Assembly (NCBI RefSeq): GCF_029223545.1
Contig: NZ_CP097870.1
Coordinates: forward strand, 1,054,001 to 1,118,000
Reading direction: 5' to 3'
Length of the DNA stretch: 64,000 nucleotides
From: Thauera sp. GDN1
GTDB lineage: Bacteria > Pseudomonadota > Gammaproteobacteria > Burkholderiales > Rhodocyclaceae
Position numbers and translations under genes: made by a program. The notes under the pieces are model-generated. The model was not told where the DNA came from. It saw nothing but the letters and a program-made list of their open reading frames with translations, and did no database searches. Shown one piece after another: positions 36,817 to 44,125 of this stretch (position 1 is the first letter of the stretch; the number at the start of each line of letters is the position of its first letter).

Positions 36817-37670
36817 ACGCAGTGCGTGACGAGGCCATGCTTTTTAACTGCGGCGCGGACGAGCTCGTGGGCGTGTTGAGCAGACCCGAGGGTGAGGCCG
36901 GGCCGCTTGGGGTGCTGGTCATCGTCGGCGGGCCGCAGTATCGGGTGGGCAGTCACCGCCAGTTCGTGCTGCTGGCGCGCAGCCTTGCATCACATGGCAT
37001 GGGGTGCATGCGCTTCGACTACCGCGGCATGGGCGATTCGGCGGGCGACGTTTGCAGCTTCGAGTCGGTGAATGACGACGTGCGCGCGGCGGTCGATGCG
37101 TTTTTTCGCCAGGTGCCCGAGCTGCGCCGCGTGGTGCTGTGGGGTTTGTGTGACGGGGCGAGCGCAGCGTGCTTTTATGCGCCCACCGATGCGCGGGTCT
37201 GCGGGCTGATTCTGCTTAATCCGTGGGTGCGTACTGCCCAGGGTGAGGCGCAGACGTATCTCAAGCATTACTATCTGCAGCGTTTGCTGTCTCGCGCGTT
37301 CTGGCTGAAGTTGTTGCGCGGTGGCGTGCGCCTGGGCCAGTCGTTGGCGGGGCTGTCGGCTGCGATGAAGCGCGCCCGTGGCGGCGCGTCTCAGACTCAG
37401 CCAAGTGCGGGGGGCACGCTGCCCGAACGCATGCTGGCCGACCTGCAACGTGCGGCAAAGCCGGCCTTGATCGTACTGAGTGGCCGCGACTATGTGGCAC
37501 GTGAGTTCGAGCAGGTTTGTCAGAACCATCCCGGCTGGCAGCGGTTTCTGGCGGCCAATGTGGTGCAACACCTACCCGAGGTCGACCACACGTTTTCCAA
37601 TGCCCGGCAACGTGAGGAGGTGGCCAGCCTGTCGTTGAATTGGTGTGAGACTCTGGGTGGGCAGATTTAG
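36813..37670 (+). CDS. Alpha/beta hydrolase 1, exosortase A-associated (Cys nucleophile elbow)
   Basis: 285 residues. The fold is intact: LGVLVIVGGPQYRVGSHRQF, MRFDYRGMGDSAGD, and the nucleophile elbow LWGLCDGASAA with Cys113 in G-x-C-x-G. LIVLSGRDYVAREF supplies the Asp and EVDHTFS the His, so a Cys-His-Asp triad is complete. Cys-elbow hydrolases often handle thioesters by acyl transfer, which fits the neighbouring carrier protein. The start is GTG overlapping the previous gene. It probably acts on ACP-bound intermediates, possibly together with hydrolase 2. Confidence 0.88.
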   Translation: MNAVRDEAMLFNCGADELVGVLSRPEGEAGPLGVLVIVGGPQYRVGSHRQFVLLARSLASHGMGCMRFDYRGMGDSAGDVCSFESVNDDVRAAVDAFFRQVPELRRVVLWGLCDGASAACFYAPTDARVCGLILLNPWVRTAQGEAQTYLKHYYLQRLLSRAFWLKLLRGGVRLGQSLAGLSAAMKRARGGASQTQPSAGGTLPERMLADLQRAAKPALIVLSGRDYVAREFEQVCQNHPGWQRFLAANVVQHLPEVDHTFSNARQREEVASLSLNWCETLGGQI

Positions 37671-37698
37671 TGGCTTGATGAATAGGAGGGCAGCCGCA

Positions 37699-38340
37699 AT
37701 GAAACTGAACTTGATTCTGGGCTTGGCGCTTGCCTTGTTTGCTTCATATTCCTTGCCTTCTTACGCGCAAAAATTGCCGGCGGAGTGCGGCCAAATAGGC
37801 GGTGGATATGGTCCATATGATTACCGTACCCATAAAAAGGAACTGGAGATCGTAGAAGGCGCGCACTTTACTCCAGAAGTGGAGCGTCTCGAACGTGGGA
37901 ACAGGAGTGGAGCGAAGCCAGGGGGTGATATTGCCTACACCCTTGGGGCATCACCGAACCATCATCGCGCTTTGAAAGCGATGATGGATTTGGCGAGAAA
38001 GGAGAAAAGGGATCCACCATACGGAGTCCGCTATTCGGTGTCCTGCTGGTACCAGCGCGCTGAGGTTTATCGGCCCGACGATGGGATGGTCAAGGTGCTG
38101 CATGGGATCTTTTTGCTTCGGAGCGGGAAGAGGGCCGAGGCGGTCGGCAAACTTGAACAGGCGGCTTCGCTGGACTCGGGTGATGGCAACATCCAATACA
38201 ACCTCGGTCTCGCCTACTTTGACGTCGGCCTGCACGAAAAGGCGCTTCAGAGCGCGCACCGTGCCTATGCGGCGGGTTTTCCGCTGCCTGGGCTACGGGA
38301 AAAGTTGAAGCGTGCGGGAAAGTGGCGCGCGGCGCAGTAG
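37699..38340 (+). CDS. Secreted TPR-containing protein of unknown function
   Basis: 213 residues with a signal peptide (LILGLALALFASYSLPSYA) and two TPR-like helices near the end (LLRSGKRAEAVGKLEQAASLDSGDGNIQYNLGLAYFDVGLHEKALQSAHRAYAAGFPLPG is the region, residues about 150-200). The middle (residues 25-130) is unrecognised, with GGGYGPYDYRTHKKELE near its start. An upstream GGAGGG site supports the ATG. It follows hydrolase 1 by 28 bases. Its likely location is the periplasm; a role in protein contacts is all that can be inferred. Confidence 0.75.
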   Translation: MKLNLILGLALALFASYSLPSYAQKLPAECGQIGGGYGPYDYRTHKKELEIVEGAHFTPEVERLERGNRSGAKPGGDIAYTLGASPNHHRALKAMMDLARKEKRDPPYGVRYSVSCWYQRAEVYRPDDGMVKVLHGIFLLRSGKRAEAVGKLEQAASLDSGDGNIQYNLGLAYFDVGLHEKALQSAHRAYAAGFPLPGLREKLKRAGKWRAAQ

Positions 38341-38395
38341 GGCCAACGAGTTCGCTCAGCCTTCGACGGATAGGTCGGTGGACAGGGGGTGAAGC

Positions 38396-39001
38396 TTGAA
38401 ACTGGCGCTGTCGTACCTGTTGGCCAAACTCTATCGTGCTCGGGCATACGTGATCCTCGAGGCCGAATGTTCTTCAGTCGCGGCGTCAGGTGCGATGGAC
38501 GACGAGCAGTTCTTTGTGCTGACTGCTTCGAATGTGCATGCGCATCGGGACGTCTGCGAAGCCTTGCTCGAACTCGGTGGCGATGTTGCGGACTACCTCG
38601 AAGATTTGCGTCGTGGGCGGGTAGTTGCCTTCGTGATCCTTCGTGCGGGGATGGTGGAGCATTACAGCTATGTCTTCGTGAAGAACAAGACGGCGTGCAT
38701 TCTGGGTTTGGCCAATGGTACGGCCCTGATCGGCAACGACTTTACGGTGCCGAGTTACCGGGGCAGGGGATGTCAGTCGCGCTCGGTTGGTGCGCGTGCC
38801 GAGATCGCCCGTAGCCATGGTTTTGTGCGCATCGTTGCCGAGACGAGTCCCGATAACACAGCTTCGCAAAGAGGCTTGCAGAAAGGTGGAATGCGCCCTG
38901 CGGGGCGCATGGATCTTGTGGTGATCCTCAATACTCTGGTGGTCCGCTGGCGGAGGCCTGCTGGTTATCCGCTTCTGGGTTTCTGTTTGCGCACTTGCTG
39001 A
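38396..39001 (+). CDS. GNAT family acyltransferase-like protein
   Basis: 201 residues. A GNAT core is visible: VPSYRGRGCQSRSVGARAEIARSHGF (acyl-CoA pyrophosphate loop RGRG) and ETSPDNTASQRGLQKGGMRPAG. The N-terminal 90 residues are less typical. The start is TTG, preceded by AGGGGGTGAAG. It is convergent with the FemAB-like gene that ends 20 bases later on the other strand. An acyl donor or acceptor cannot be assigned; N-acylation of an amino sugar is a guess from context. Confidence 0.72.
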   Translation: MKLALSYLLAKLYRARAYVILEAECSSVAASGAMDDEQFFVLTASNVHAHRDVCEALLELGGDVADYLEDLRRGRVVAFVILRAGMVEHYSYVFVKNKTACILGLANGTALIGNDFTVPSYRGRGCQSRSVGARAEIARSHGFVRIVAETSPDNTASQRGLQKGGMRPAGRMDLVVILNTLVVRWRRPAGYPLLGFCLRTC

Positions 39002-39020
39002 ACGTGTGTGGTGGCTGCTG

Positions 39021-39956
39021 TCATGCAGCACGCCGAATCCAGCGCTTGATTCGCTGCTTGAGGCCTATTCGATCGAGCGCTCTTACTGCAGTGTCCGATG
39101 CCGCGCTGATGCCTTGGTGAAGTCCCAACTTGATCCGATTGGCCAGGGTGGGGCGGAGCAAGAGTTCAATGGTGCATGGGATCTGATGTGTGCTGAAGAA
39201 GCGCTTGTGCTCGGAGTCGCCCTCGGTGAAGTCGAAGGCCGTGAAGCGCTGCTCGGCGAAAAGGCTTTCCATTGCGAGCCATTGCAGTACGGTGCCGGGC
39301 GACAGTTTGCTGTGCTCCGGGCGGTAGCCGAGGTAGGCGTACTGGAGGATCCCCTGATCGACGGGGCAGTAGAGGTAGGAGACGGGTTCTCCCTGTGCAA
39401 ACAGCAGGAAGGCGCGCACCTCGTCACGCGTCGCGGCCTGGATTGCGTCATCGATAAAGTCTTTGTTGTCGGGCAGGCCGCAGTCGAGCAGCCGCTCCTG
39501 GTAGCTGTCGGCGGAGACCGGTCGGGCAAGGTTGAAGAACTCGGCAAGCTCTGCAGGCCCCTTGTAGCAGCGAAAGTCGAGGCCGCCTGCGTGATCGGCA
39601 AACTTGCGCACCTTTCGACTGATGCCTGAGCGCGTCTTGCTCGAGAACTTGGCCTGATAGGCGTCGAAGTCCCCGGTCATGTCGATGTAGGACCGCGTGT
39701 ACGATTTCAGGGAATAGCTGATGTATCCATCTTCGCGTTCAACTGCGCTCGAAGCGTCTTCGCTGGGCGCGTTGGCCAGAAGGTAGCCGTCGAGTTCCGC
39801 GGGGAGCGGGGGAGGTTCAGGGGGAGCGTTGCAGTTGCGTATCTGGTCAAGCGAGAAAACTTTGCGCAGCACGCTGAAGCGGGTTTGACCGAGGGTGATC
39901 TCGCCGAGACGGTATTTGAGCGCGTACTCGAACGGGTGCCATTGGGCTGTATTCAT
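39021..39956 (-). CDS. FemAB/GNAT-like transferase
   Basis: 311 residues of the Acetyltransf_6 group: YIDMTGDFDAYQAKFSSKTRSGISRKVRKFADH (the conserved basic region, residues about 95-125), FLLFAQGEPVSYLYCPVDQGILQYAYLGYRPE, and LSPGTVLQWLAMESLFAEQRFTAFDFTEGDSEHKRFF. The last 40 residues are basic. It lies 5 bases after the deacetylase gene, both on the minus strand, so a deacetylation-then-acylation pair is a reasonable reading. It is the third FemAB-like gene of the window. Confidence 0.8.
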   Translation of the reverse strand: MNTAQWHPFEYALKYRLGEITLGQTRFSVLRKVFSLDQIRNCNAPPEPPPLPAELDGYLLANAPSEDASSAVEREDGYISYSLKSYTRSYIDMTGDFDAYQAKFSSKTRSGISRKVRKFADHAGGLDFRCYKGPAELAEFFNLARPVSADSYQERLLDCGLPDNKDFIDDAIQAATRDEVRAFLLFAQGEPVSYLYCPVDQGILQYAYLGYRPEHSKLSPGTVLQWLAMESLFAEQRFTAFDFTEGDSEHKRFFSTHQIPCTIELLLRPTLANRIKLGLHQGISAASDTAVRALDRIGLKQRIKRWIRRAA

Positions 39957-39961
39957 CGGGG

Positions 39962-40933
39962 TCAGTGCAGTCGGCGCAGGGATTGTTCGACGTAGCGAAT
40001 GGCGGTCGAGACCCCGCTGGTGTGCGGTAAAGGTAGCCCGTGCACGGTATCTGGCAATGGCGTCAGGTCATTGAAGCCCACCGTCGGCAGGGTGTTGCGA
40101 TTACTGGCCAGGAAACTGCACAGGGCTTCAAAGCGCCGGACGACGATCGGGTCGGGTTTGGATTTTTTCGGGACCATGAGCTCGAAGTTGTGCGAAAGCG
40201 CAATGAACGACGACCAACCGGTTGCGTGTCCGCATTGCATGGCCTGTATGAGTTCGCGCGCACTGCAAGCGCCGATCTGAGCATGACGCAGATGCCCAAA
40301 CCCATCTCGGAAAAGCGTCATCGGATAAACCTCGAGTCCGTTGCCTGCCGTGAAAGGCTCGCAGAGGCCGGCTGATTGGGGTTGTATGGCGCCGGGCGAG
40401 GATACAGACAGTGTCCGGTTGATGCTGCTGTCGAACCGCAAGCCATTTGCCGCAACTGCAGGGAGCGTGTCTTCGTTGCAGGCGAAGCTGCCCGAGCGAA
40501 ACGCAGAAGGGGCTGTTGCCTGGCCGGCTTCGCGCAACAGCCGTAGCCCATGCCCGATGAGTGCCTCTTGCTCCTGCCTGCTGTAAAAGGAAAGGTGCTG
40601 GCGTTTGGCGGTGACGTTTGGCAGCAATGGCGATTTGGCTTCATCCGTCCACTCGGGGTGGAGATGAAGCTGCACTTCCTGTCCTGCTTGCTGGATGAGC
40701 CTAACGATGGTTGCCAGCGGCTCGATGCCGAAGCGTGCTGCAAAGAGAGGCTCGATGAAGAACACACCCCGAAGTCCGTGCCGAGCGAGGGTTTCCAGGG
40801 TTTTTGGCAATGCAAAATCGCCTGCTGCCGAGCGGCCGAAGACGTAGCGCTCGAAACTCGCCGGGAAGTCGCGCTCCAGCATCGCCCATCCGTTACACCA
40901 GATCTCGACATCGAAGGTGAGGAGAATGTTCAC
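39962..40933 (-). CDS. Polysaccharide deacetylase-like protein (third in window)
   Basis: 323 residues starting with GTG. NILLTFDVEIWCNGW carries the first Asp pair position, GLRGVFFIEPLFAARFG and GQEVQLHLHPEWTD carry the metal histidine region, and PSAFRSGSFACN follows in the usual place. The fold fits NodB-type esterases with unusual sequence. No signal peptide is visible. The start codon lies directly against the stop of the ATP-grasp gene (one after the other without a gap), so both are cotranscribed. The substrate is probably an N-acetylated sugar of the locus. Confidence 0.8.
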   Translation of the reverse strand: MNILLTFDVEIWCNGWAMLERDFPASFERYVFGRSAAGDFALPKTLETLARHGLRGVFFIEPLFAARFGIEPLATIVRLIQQAGQEVQLHLHPEWTDEAKSPLLPNVTAKRQHLSFYSRQEQEALIGHGLRLLREAGQATAPSAFRSGSFACNEDTLPAVAANGLRFDSSINRTLSVSSPGAIQPQSAGLCEPFTAGNGLEVYPMTLFRDGFGHLRHAQIGACSARELIQAMQCGHATGWSSFIALSHNFELMVPKKSKPDPIVVRRFEALCSFLASNRNTLPTVGFNDLTPLPDTVHGLPLPHTSGVSTAIRYVEQSLRRLH

Positions 40934-42202
40934 TTAGGTGTCCTTACGTGAACTGAATCCAAACTGTCGGCATGCCTTGCGCATCGCTCTCCCGGGGATG
41001 CTGACTATTGACTGCCGCGTGGCGCAGACGAACGGAGCTAGGTCATCATAGTCAAGGTAGACGCCACGGGCTCCCTCGCGTAGTCGAGTCGGGTGATGGA
41101 TCAGGAGCCAGAGCAGTGCGCCCGGAAAGCGTTCGCCGTTGATCCAGGTTCGATGTACGAATTGGGTAGATATTGGAGCCGGTTGCCCAAGGACCGTGAG
41201 GTATTCGATTACGGCAAGCGGTACGCCATTGGCGCTGCACAAGCCGGCCCAGAAGTCGGTCCTCCCGACGGTGGGCTCGATTACCCAGAAGGAGCCATCC
41301 TCTGCCCGCTTGAGTTCGAGGGAGACTGGGCCGGAGAGATCGAGGCCGCTGAAGAACCGGGCTGTGAGTGCGTGCACTTCATCATTTGGCTCGGAGATGC
41401 CGATGGTTGTGTGCCCCATTGGCCTTGAATGGAGCTTACGGCCCTCAAAGCGGGCAATGATCTTTCCGTGGTCGAGGTAGAGGGCTCCGAACTGAATCTG
41501 ATCGTCGCCTCCGGGGATGAACTCTTGGAGGAGGACGGGGAGGCTCGATGCAATTTTTTTGTGAGCGGCGGGCAGGTCTTCTGGTTGTTGTGCGATGAGC
41601 GTCTTGAACGCGGAGAGGGGCTGCACGGGTTTCGCAATAACGGGGAACCGCAGGCCAGCCAGAGCGATCGGCACCTCATCCAGCGTGTGAGCCAGATGGG
41701 ATTTCGGGTAGTTCAGTCCCGTTTCGGCACAGCGCGCCTCGATTTCACTCTTGCTCAGCAGCGGCAGCAGGCGCGTAGCAGCGTGTGCCCATGAGAGCCG
41801 GAATCTGCGGCTAATGTGCTGCTGTGCGGCTTCGCCCAGGACTTGAACCATTCGATCATTGGTCAGGAACAGCACGGGGTGCACGTCCGGCCCCAAGGTT
41901 TTCGCAAGGGCGTCGAGATCATCGATGAGGGTGGGGCTGTTGATATCCGTCACGCGGCGGATTTGGGCAAGCCGGGTCTTCACACCGGGAAGCGCCATGT
42001 TCGATTCAAGTGCGATGACGGGAACCTTGGCGTGAGCAAGCTCGCGCACGATCCCCAGGCCGTGCGCACAAAGACCGACCACGACTGCAGGTGTAACCGC
42101 GGGCGAGAGCGACGTTGCGCCGCGCCTCGTCTGACGAAGCGCCAGGTTGAAAGCCACGCACTCGTCGTTCTCGCTTGAAGTCCTCTCGCGCTTGATTTTC
42201 AT
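40934..42202 (-). CDS. ATP-grasp carboxylate-amine ligase-like protein
   Basis: 422 residues. The ATP-grasp core is clear: FPVIAKPVQPLSAFKTL (first lysine), LLQEFIPGGDDQIQFGALYL, ARFEGRKLHSRPMG and SLELKRAEDGSFWVIEPTVGRTDFWA with the metal-binding acidic and Asn/Arg-like positions. An N-terminal Rossmann part (PAVVVGLCAHGLGIVRELA) binds substrate. Such enzymes link an amine or amino acid to a carboxylate through an acyl phosphate. It is the first gene of an operon with the deacetylase and FemAB-like gene, which suggests attachment of amino-acid-like groups to the polymer, by inference. Confidence 0.82.
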   Translation of the reverse strand: MKIKRERTSSENDECVAFNLALRQTRRGATSLSPAVTPAVVVGLCAHGLGIVRELAHAKVPVIALESNMALPGVKTRLAQIRRVTDINSPTLIDDLDALAKTLGPDVHPVLFLTNDRMVQVLGEAAQQHISRRFRLSWAHAATRLLPLLSKSEIEARCAETGLNYPKSHLAHTLDEVPIALAGLRFPVIAKPVQPLSAFKTLIAQQPEDLPAAHKKIASSLPVLLQEFIPGGDDQIQFGALYLDHGKIIARFEGRKLHSRPMGHTTIGISEPNDEVHALTARFFSGLDLSGPVSLELKRAEDGSFWVIEPTVGRTDFWAGLCSANGVPLAVIEYLTVLGQPAPISTQFVHRTWINGERFPGALLWLLIHHPTRLREGARGVYLDYDDLAPFVCATRQSIVSIPGRAMRKACRQFGFSSRKDT

Positions 42203-42406
42203 GGCTTACGCAATCACGAGCCCATCATCACCAATCGCGGGCCGCAGCTTGCGTCCTCCGGCAAAGCCTTGAGGTAGCTTAGCACCATTTAATTTCGTAA
42301 GAATGCGAATCGGTGTAAGCGAGGAAGTGCCCTGATCAGTGCATGCCCAGATGGGATTGCCGCCGGATAAGCACGGTGTCGGATGATTGGGGCATCGAGT
42401 CGCTGC

Positions 42407-42430
42407 ATTCGCGGGCAAGCCCGCTCCCAT
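42407..42430 (+). repeat. REP-like palindrome
   Basis: ATTCGCGGGCAAGCCCGCTCCCAT contains the inverted pair GCGGGC/GCCCGC and the GCTCCCA tail shared with the repeats at 53707-53795 and inside dnaX. It lies in the gap between the ATP-grasp gene and the broken antitoxin gene. The rest of the 42203-42438 gap shows nothing else I recognise. Confidence 0.7.
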
Positions 42431-42438
42431 GGTGGTGT

Positions 42439-42645
42439 TCAAACCATCTTGATGATCAGCCGCTTGCCGTAGGTGTGGGCGTATTTACGCAGGGTGGCGA
42501 AGGACGGCTAGTGCTTGTCGTTGCGCAGCGAGGCCTCGAGTTGTGATGACGCGCTTCTCGTCGTGCCCATGCGGGCTGCGACTTCTTCTTGCGTGAGGCC
42601 GGCTTGCTTGCGGGCCTTGCTTCGAATGCGCTGCTGGTGACGCAT
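42439..42645 (-). pseudogene. XRE-family helix-turn-helix antitoxin-like gene with in-frame amber codon
   Basis: Reading from 42645, 45 codons give [20 protein letters not shown] then a helix-turn-helix (EEVAARMGTTRSASSQLEAS) and stop at TAG (42508-42510). Past the TAG the same frame continues for 22 codons, PSFATLRKYAHTYGKRLIIK and two more, to a natural TGA. The joined protein matches HigA/XRE antitoxins, where a serine commonly stands at the TAG position (TCG to TAG needs one change). The start overlaps the dehydrogenase stop. No toxin gene is adjacent. A short 45-residue product might still be made. Confidence 0.75.
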
Positions 42646-43991
42646 TACTGGGTCGAGTCGGGCTGGTTGCGGCCTACGCTGTAGTAATGCCAGCCGTCGT
42701 TGGCGAGGCGGTCCGAGTTGTAGAGATTCCGGCCGTCGATGATGAGCTTGTTGCGCAGCAGGCCTTCCATCTCGTCGAAGTCGGGTGCCCGGAACTGCTG
42801 CCACTCGGTGCAGATCGCCAGCGCGTGGGCGCCCTCGAGCACGTTGTACTTGTTGCTGGCGAGCGCCAGGTCGTTGCGCGGGCCGTAGATGCGCCGCATC
42901 TCGTCCATCGCCACCGGATCGTAGGCCTGCACCTTGGCGCCCGCGGCCCACAGCGCCTCGATCAGCGTGCGGCTGGGGGCTGCGCGCATGTCGTCGGTGT
43001 TGGGCTTGAAGGCCAGGCCCCAGACGGCGATGGTCTTGCCGGCGAGCTTGTCGGCGCCGCCGAAGTGGCGGGCGAGCTTGGCGAACAGGGTGGTCTTCTG
43101 GCGGTTGTTGACCGCCTCGACCGCCTTCAGCAGCGGGGCCTCGTAGCCGATCTGGTCGGCAGTGCGGCCCAGCGCCTGGACGTCCTTGGGGAAGCACGAT
43201 CCGCCATAGCCGCAGCCGGGGTAGATGAAGTGGTAGCCGATGCGCGGGTCGGCGCCGATGCCCTTGCGCACCTCCTCGATGTCGGCGCCCAGCAGCTCGG
43301 CCATGTTGGCGAGCTCGTTCATGAAGCTGATCTTGGTGGCGAGCATCGCGTTGGCGGCGTACTTCGTGAGCTCGGCGCTCTTCACGTCCATGAACAGGGC
43401 GCGTTCGCGGTTGCGGTTGAAGGGCTCGTAGAGCTCGCGCATGCGCTCCTGCGCCTTGGCCGAGCGGGTGCCGATGATGATGCGGTCGGGCTTGAGGAAG
43501 TCGCCCACCGCGGCGCCTTCCTTGAGGAATTCGGGGTTGGAGACGACGTCGAAGGGGATCTCTTCGCCGCGCTCGGCGAGGATCTGCTCGATCTTGGCCT
43601 GCACCCTGTCGGCGGTGCCGACGGGGACGGTCGATTTATTGACGATGACGCGGTAGCGCGGCATGTGGCGGGCGATGCCCTCGGCGACGGCGAGCACGTA
43701 CTTCAGGTCGGCCGAGCCGTCCTCGTCGGGTGGGGTGCCGACGGCGATGAACTGGACCTCGGCGTGCTTGACCGCCTCTTCCACGTCGGTGGTGAAGCGC
43801 AGCCGCCCGTCGGCGATGTTGCGCTCGACGATCGGCTGCAGGCCCGGCTCCCAGATCGGGATGACGCCCGCCTCGAGCTTGTCGATCTTGGCCTGATCGA
43901 CGTCTATGCAGACCACGGTGTGGCCGACTTCCGCCATGCACGCGCCGGTGACCAGTCCGACGTAGCCGGTGCCGAAAATGCTCAGTTTCAT
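42645..43991 (-). CDS. ugd: UDP-glucose 6-dehydrogenase
   Basis: 448 residues. The NAD-binding motif [20 protein letters not shown], the substrate segment [22 protein letters not shown], and the catalytic cysteine in [12 protein letters not shown] (Cys266) are present. It oxidises UDP-glucose to UDP-glucuronate, a precursor of acidic polysaccharides. The long EFLKEGAAV motif favours UDP-glucose over UDP-ManNAc, though the latter cannot be excluded since wecB is nearby. It is divergent from the large ligase-like gene with 134 bases between. GC content is high, unlike the block just before it. Confidence 0.9.
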   Translation of the reverse strand: MKLSIFGTGYVGLVTGACMAEVGHTVVCIDVDQAKIDKLEAGVIPIWEPGLQPIVERNIADGRLRFTTDVEEAVKHAEVQFIAVGTPPDEDGSADLKYVLAVAEGIARHMPRYRVIVNKSTVPVGTADRVQAKIEQILAERGEEIPFDVVSNPEFLKEGAAVGDFLKPDRIIIGTRSAKAQERMRELYEPFNRNRERALFMDVKSAELTKYAANAMLATKISFMNELANMAELLGADIEEVRKGIGADPRIGYHFIYPGCGYGGSCFPKDVQALGRTADQIGYEAPLLKAVEAVNNRQKTTLFAKLARHFGGADKLAGKTIAVWGLAFKPNTDDMRAAPSRTLIEALWAAGAKVQAYDPVAMDEMRRIYGPRNDLALASNKYNVLEGAHALAICTEWQQFRAPDFDEMEGLLRNKLIIDGRNLYNSDRLANDGWHYYSVGRNQPDSTQ

Positions 43992-44125
43992 CCGCTTCGA
44001 TTCCGCAGTGGTGTATGCGCTCGAAGCTAGGCGGGCGGGATGAAAACGGCGTTACGGGGGTGTGATGGTGGTTTGAAATCTTGGCTAGACTGAGAGTCGG
44101 TCGAACAAGGCGCGGGCGGCGGCAT

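Noticed and set aside
42687..44030. Plus-strand open frame of about 447 codons opposite the UDP-glucose dehydrogenase gene
   Set aside because: The opposite strand has all dehydrogenase motifs including [10 protein letters not shown]; this frame has no recognisable domain.
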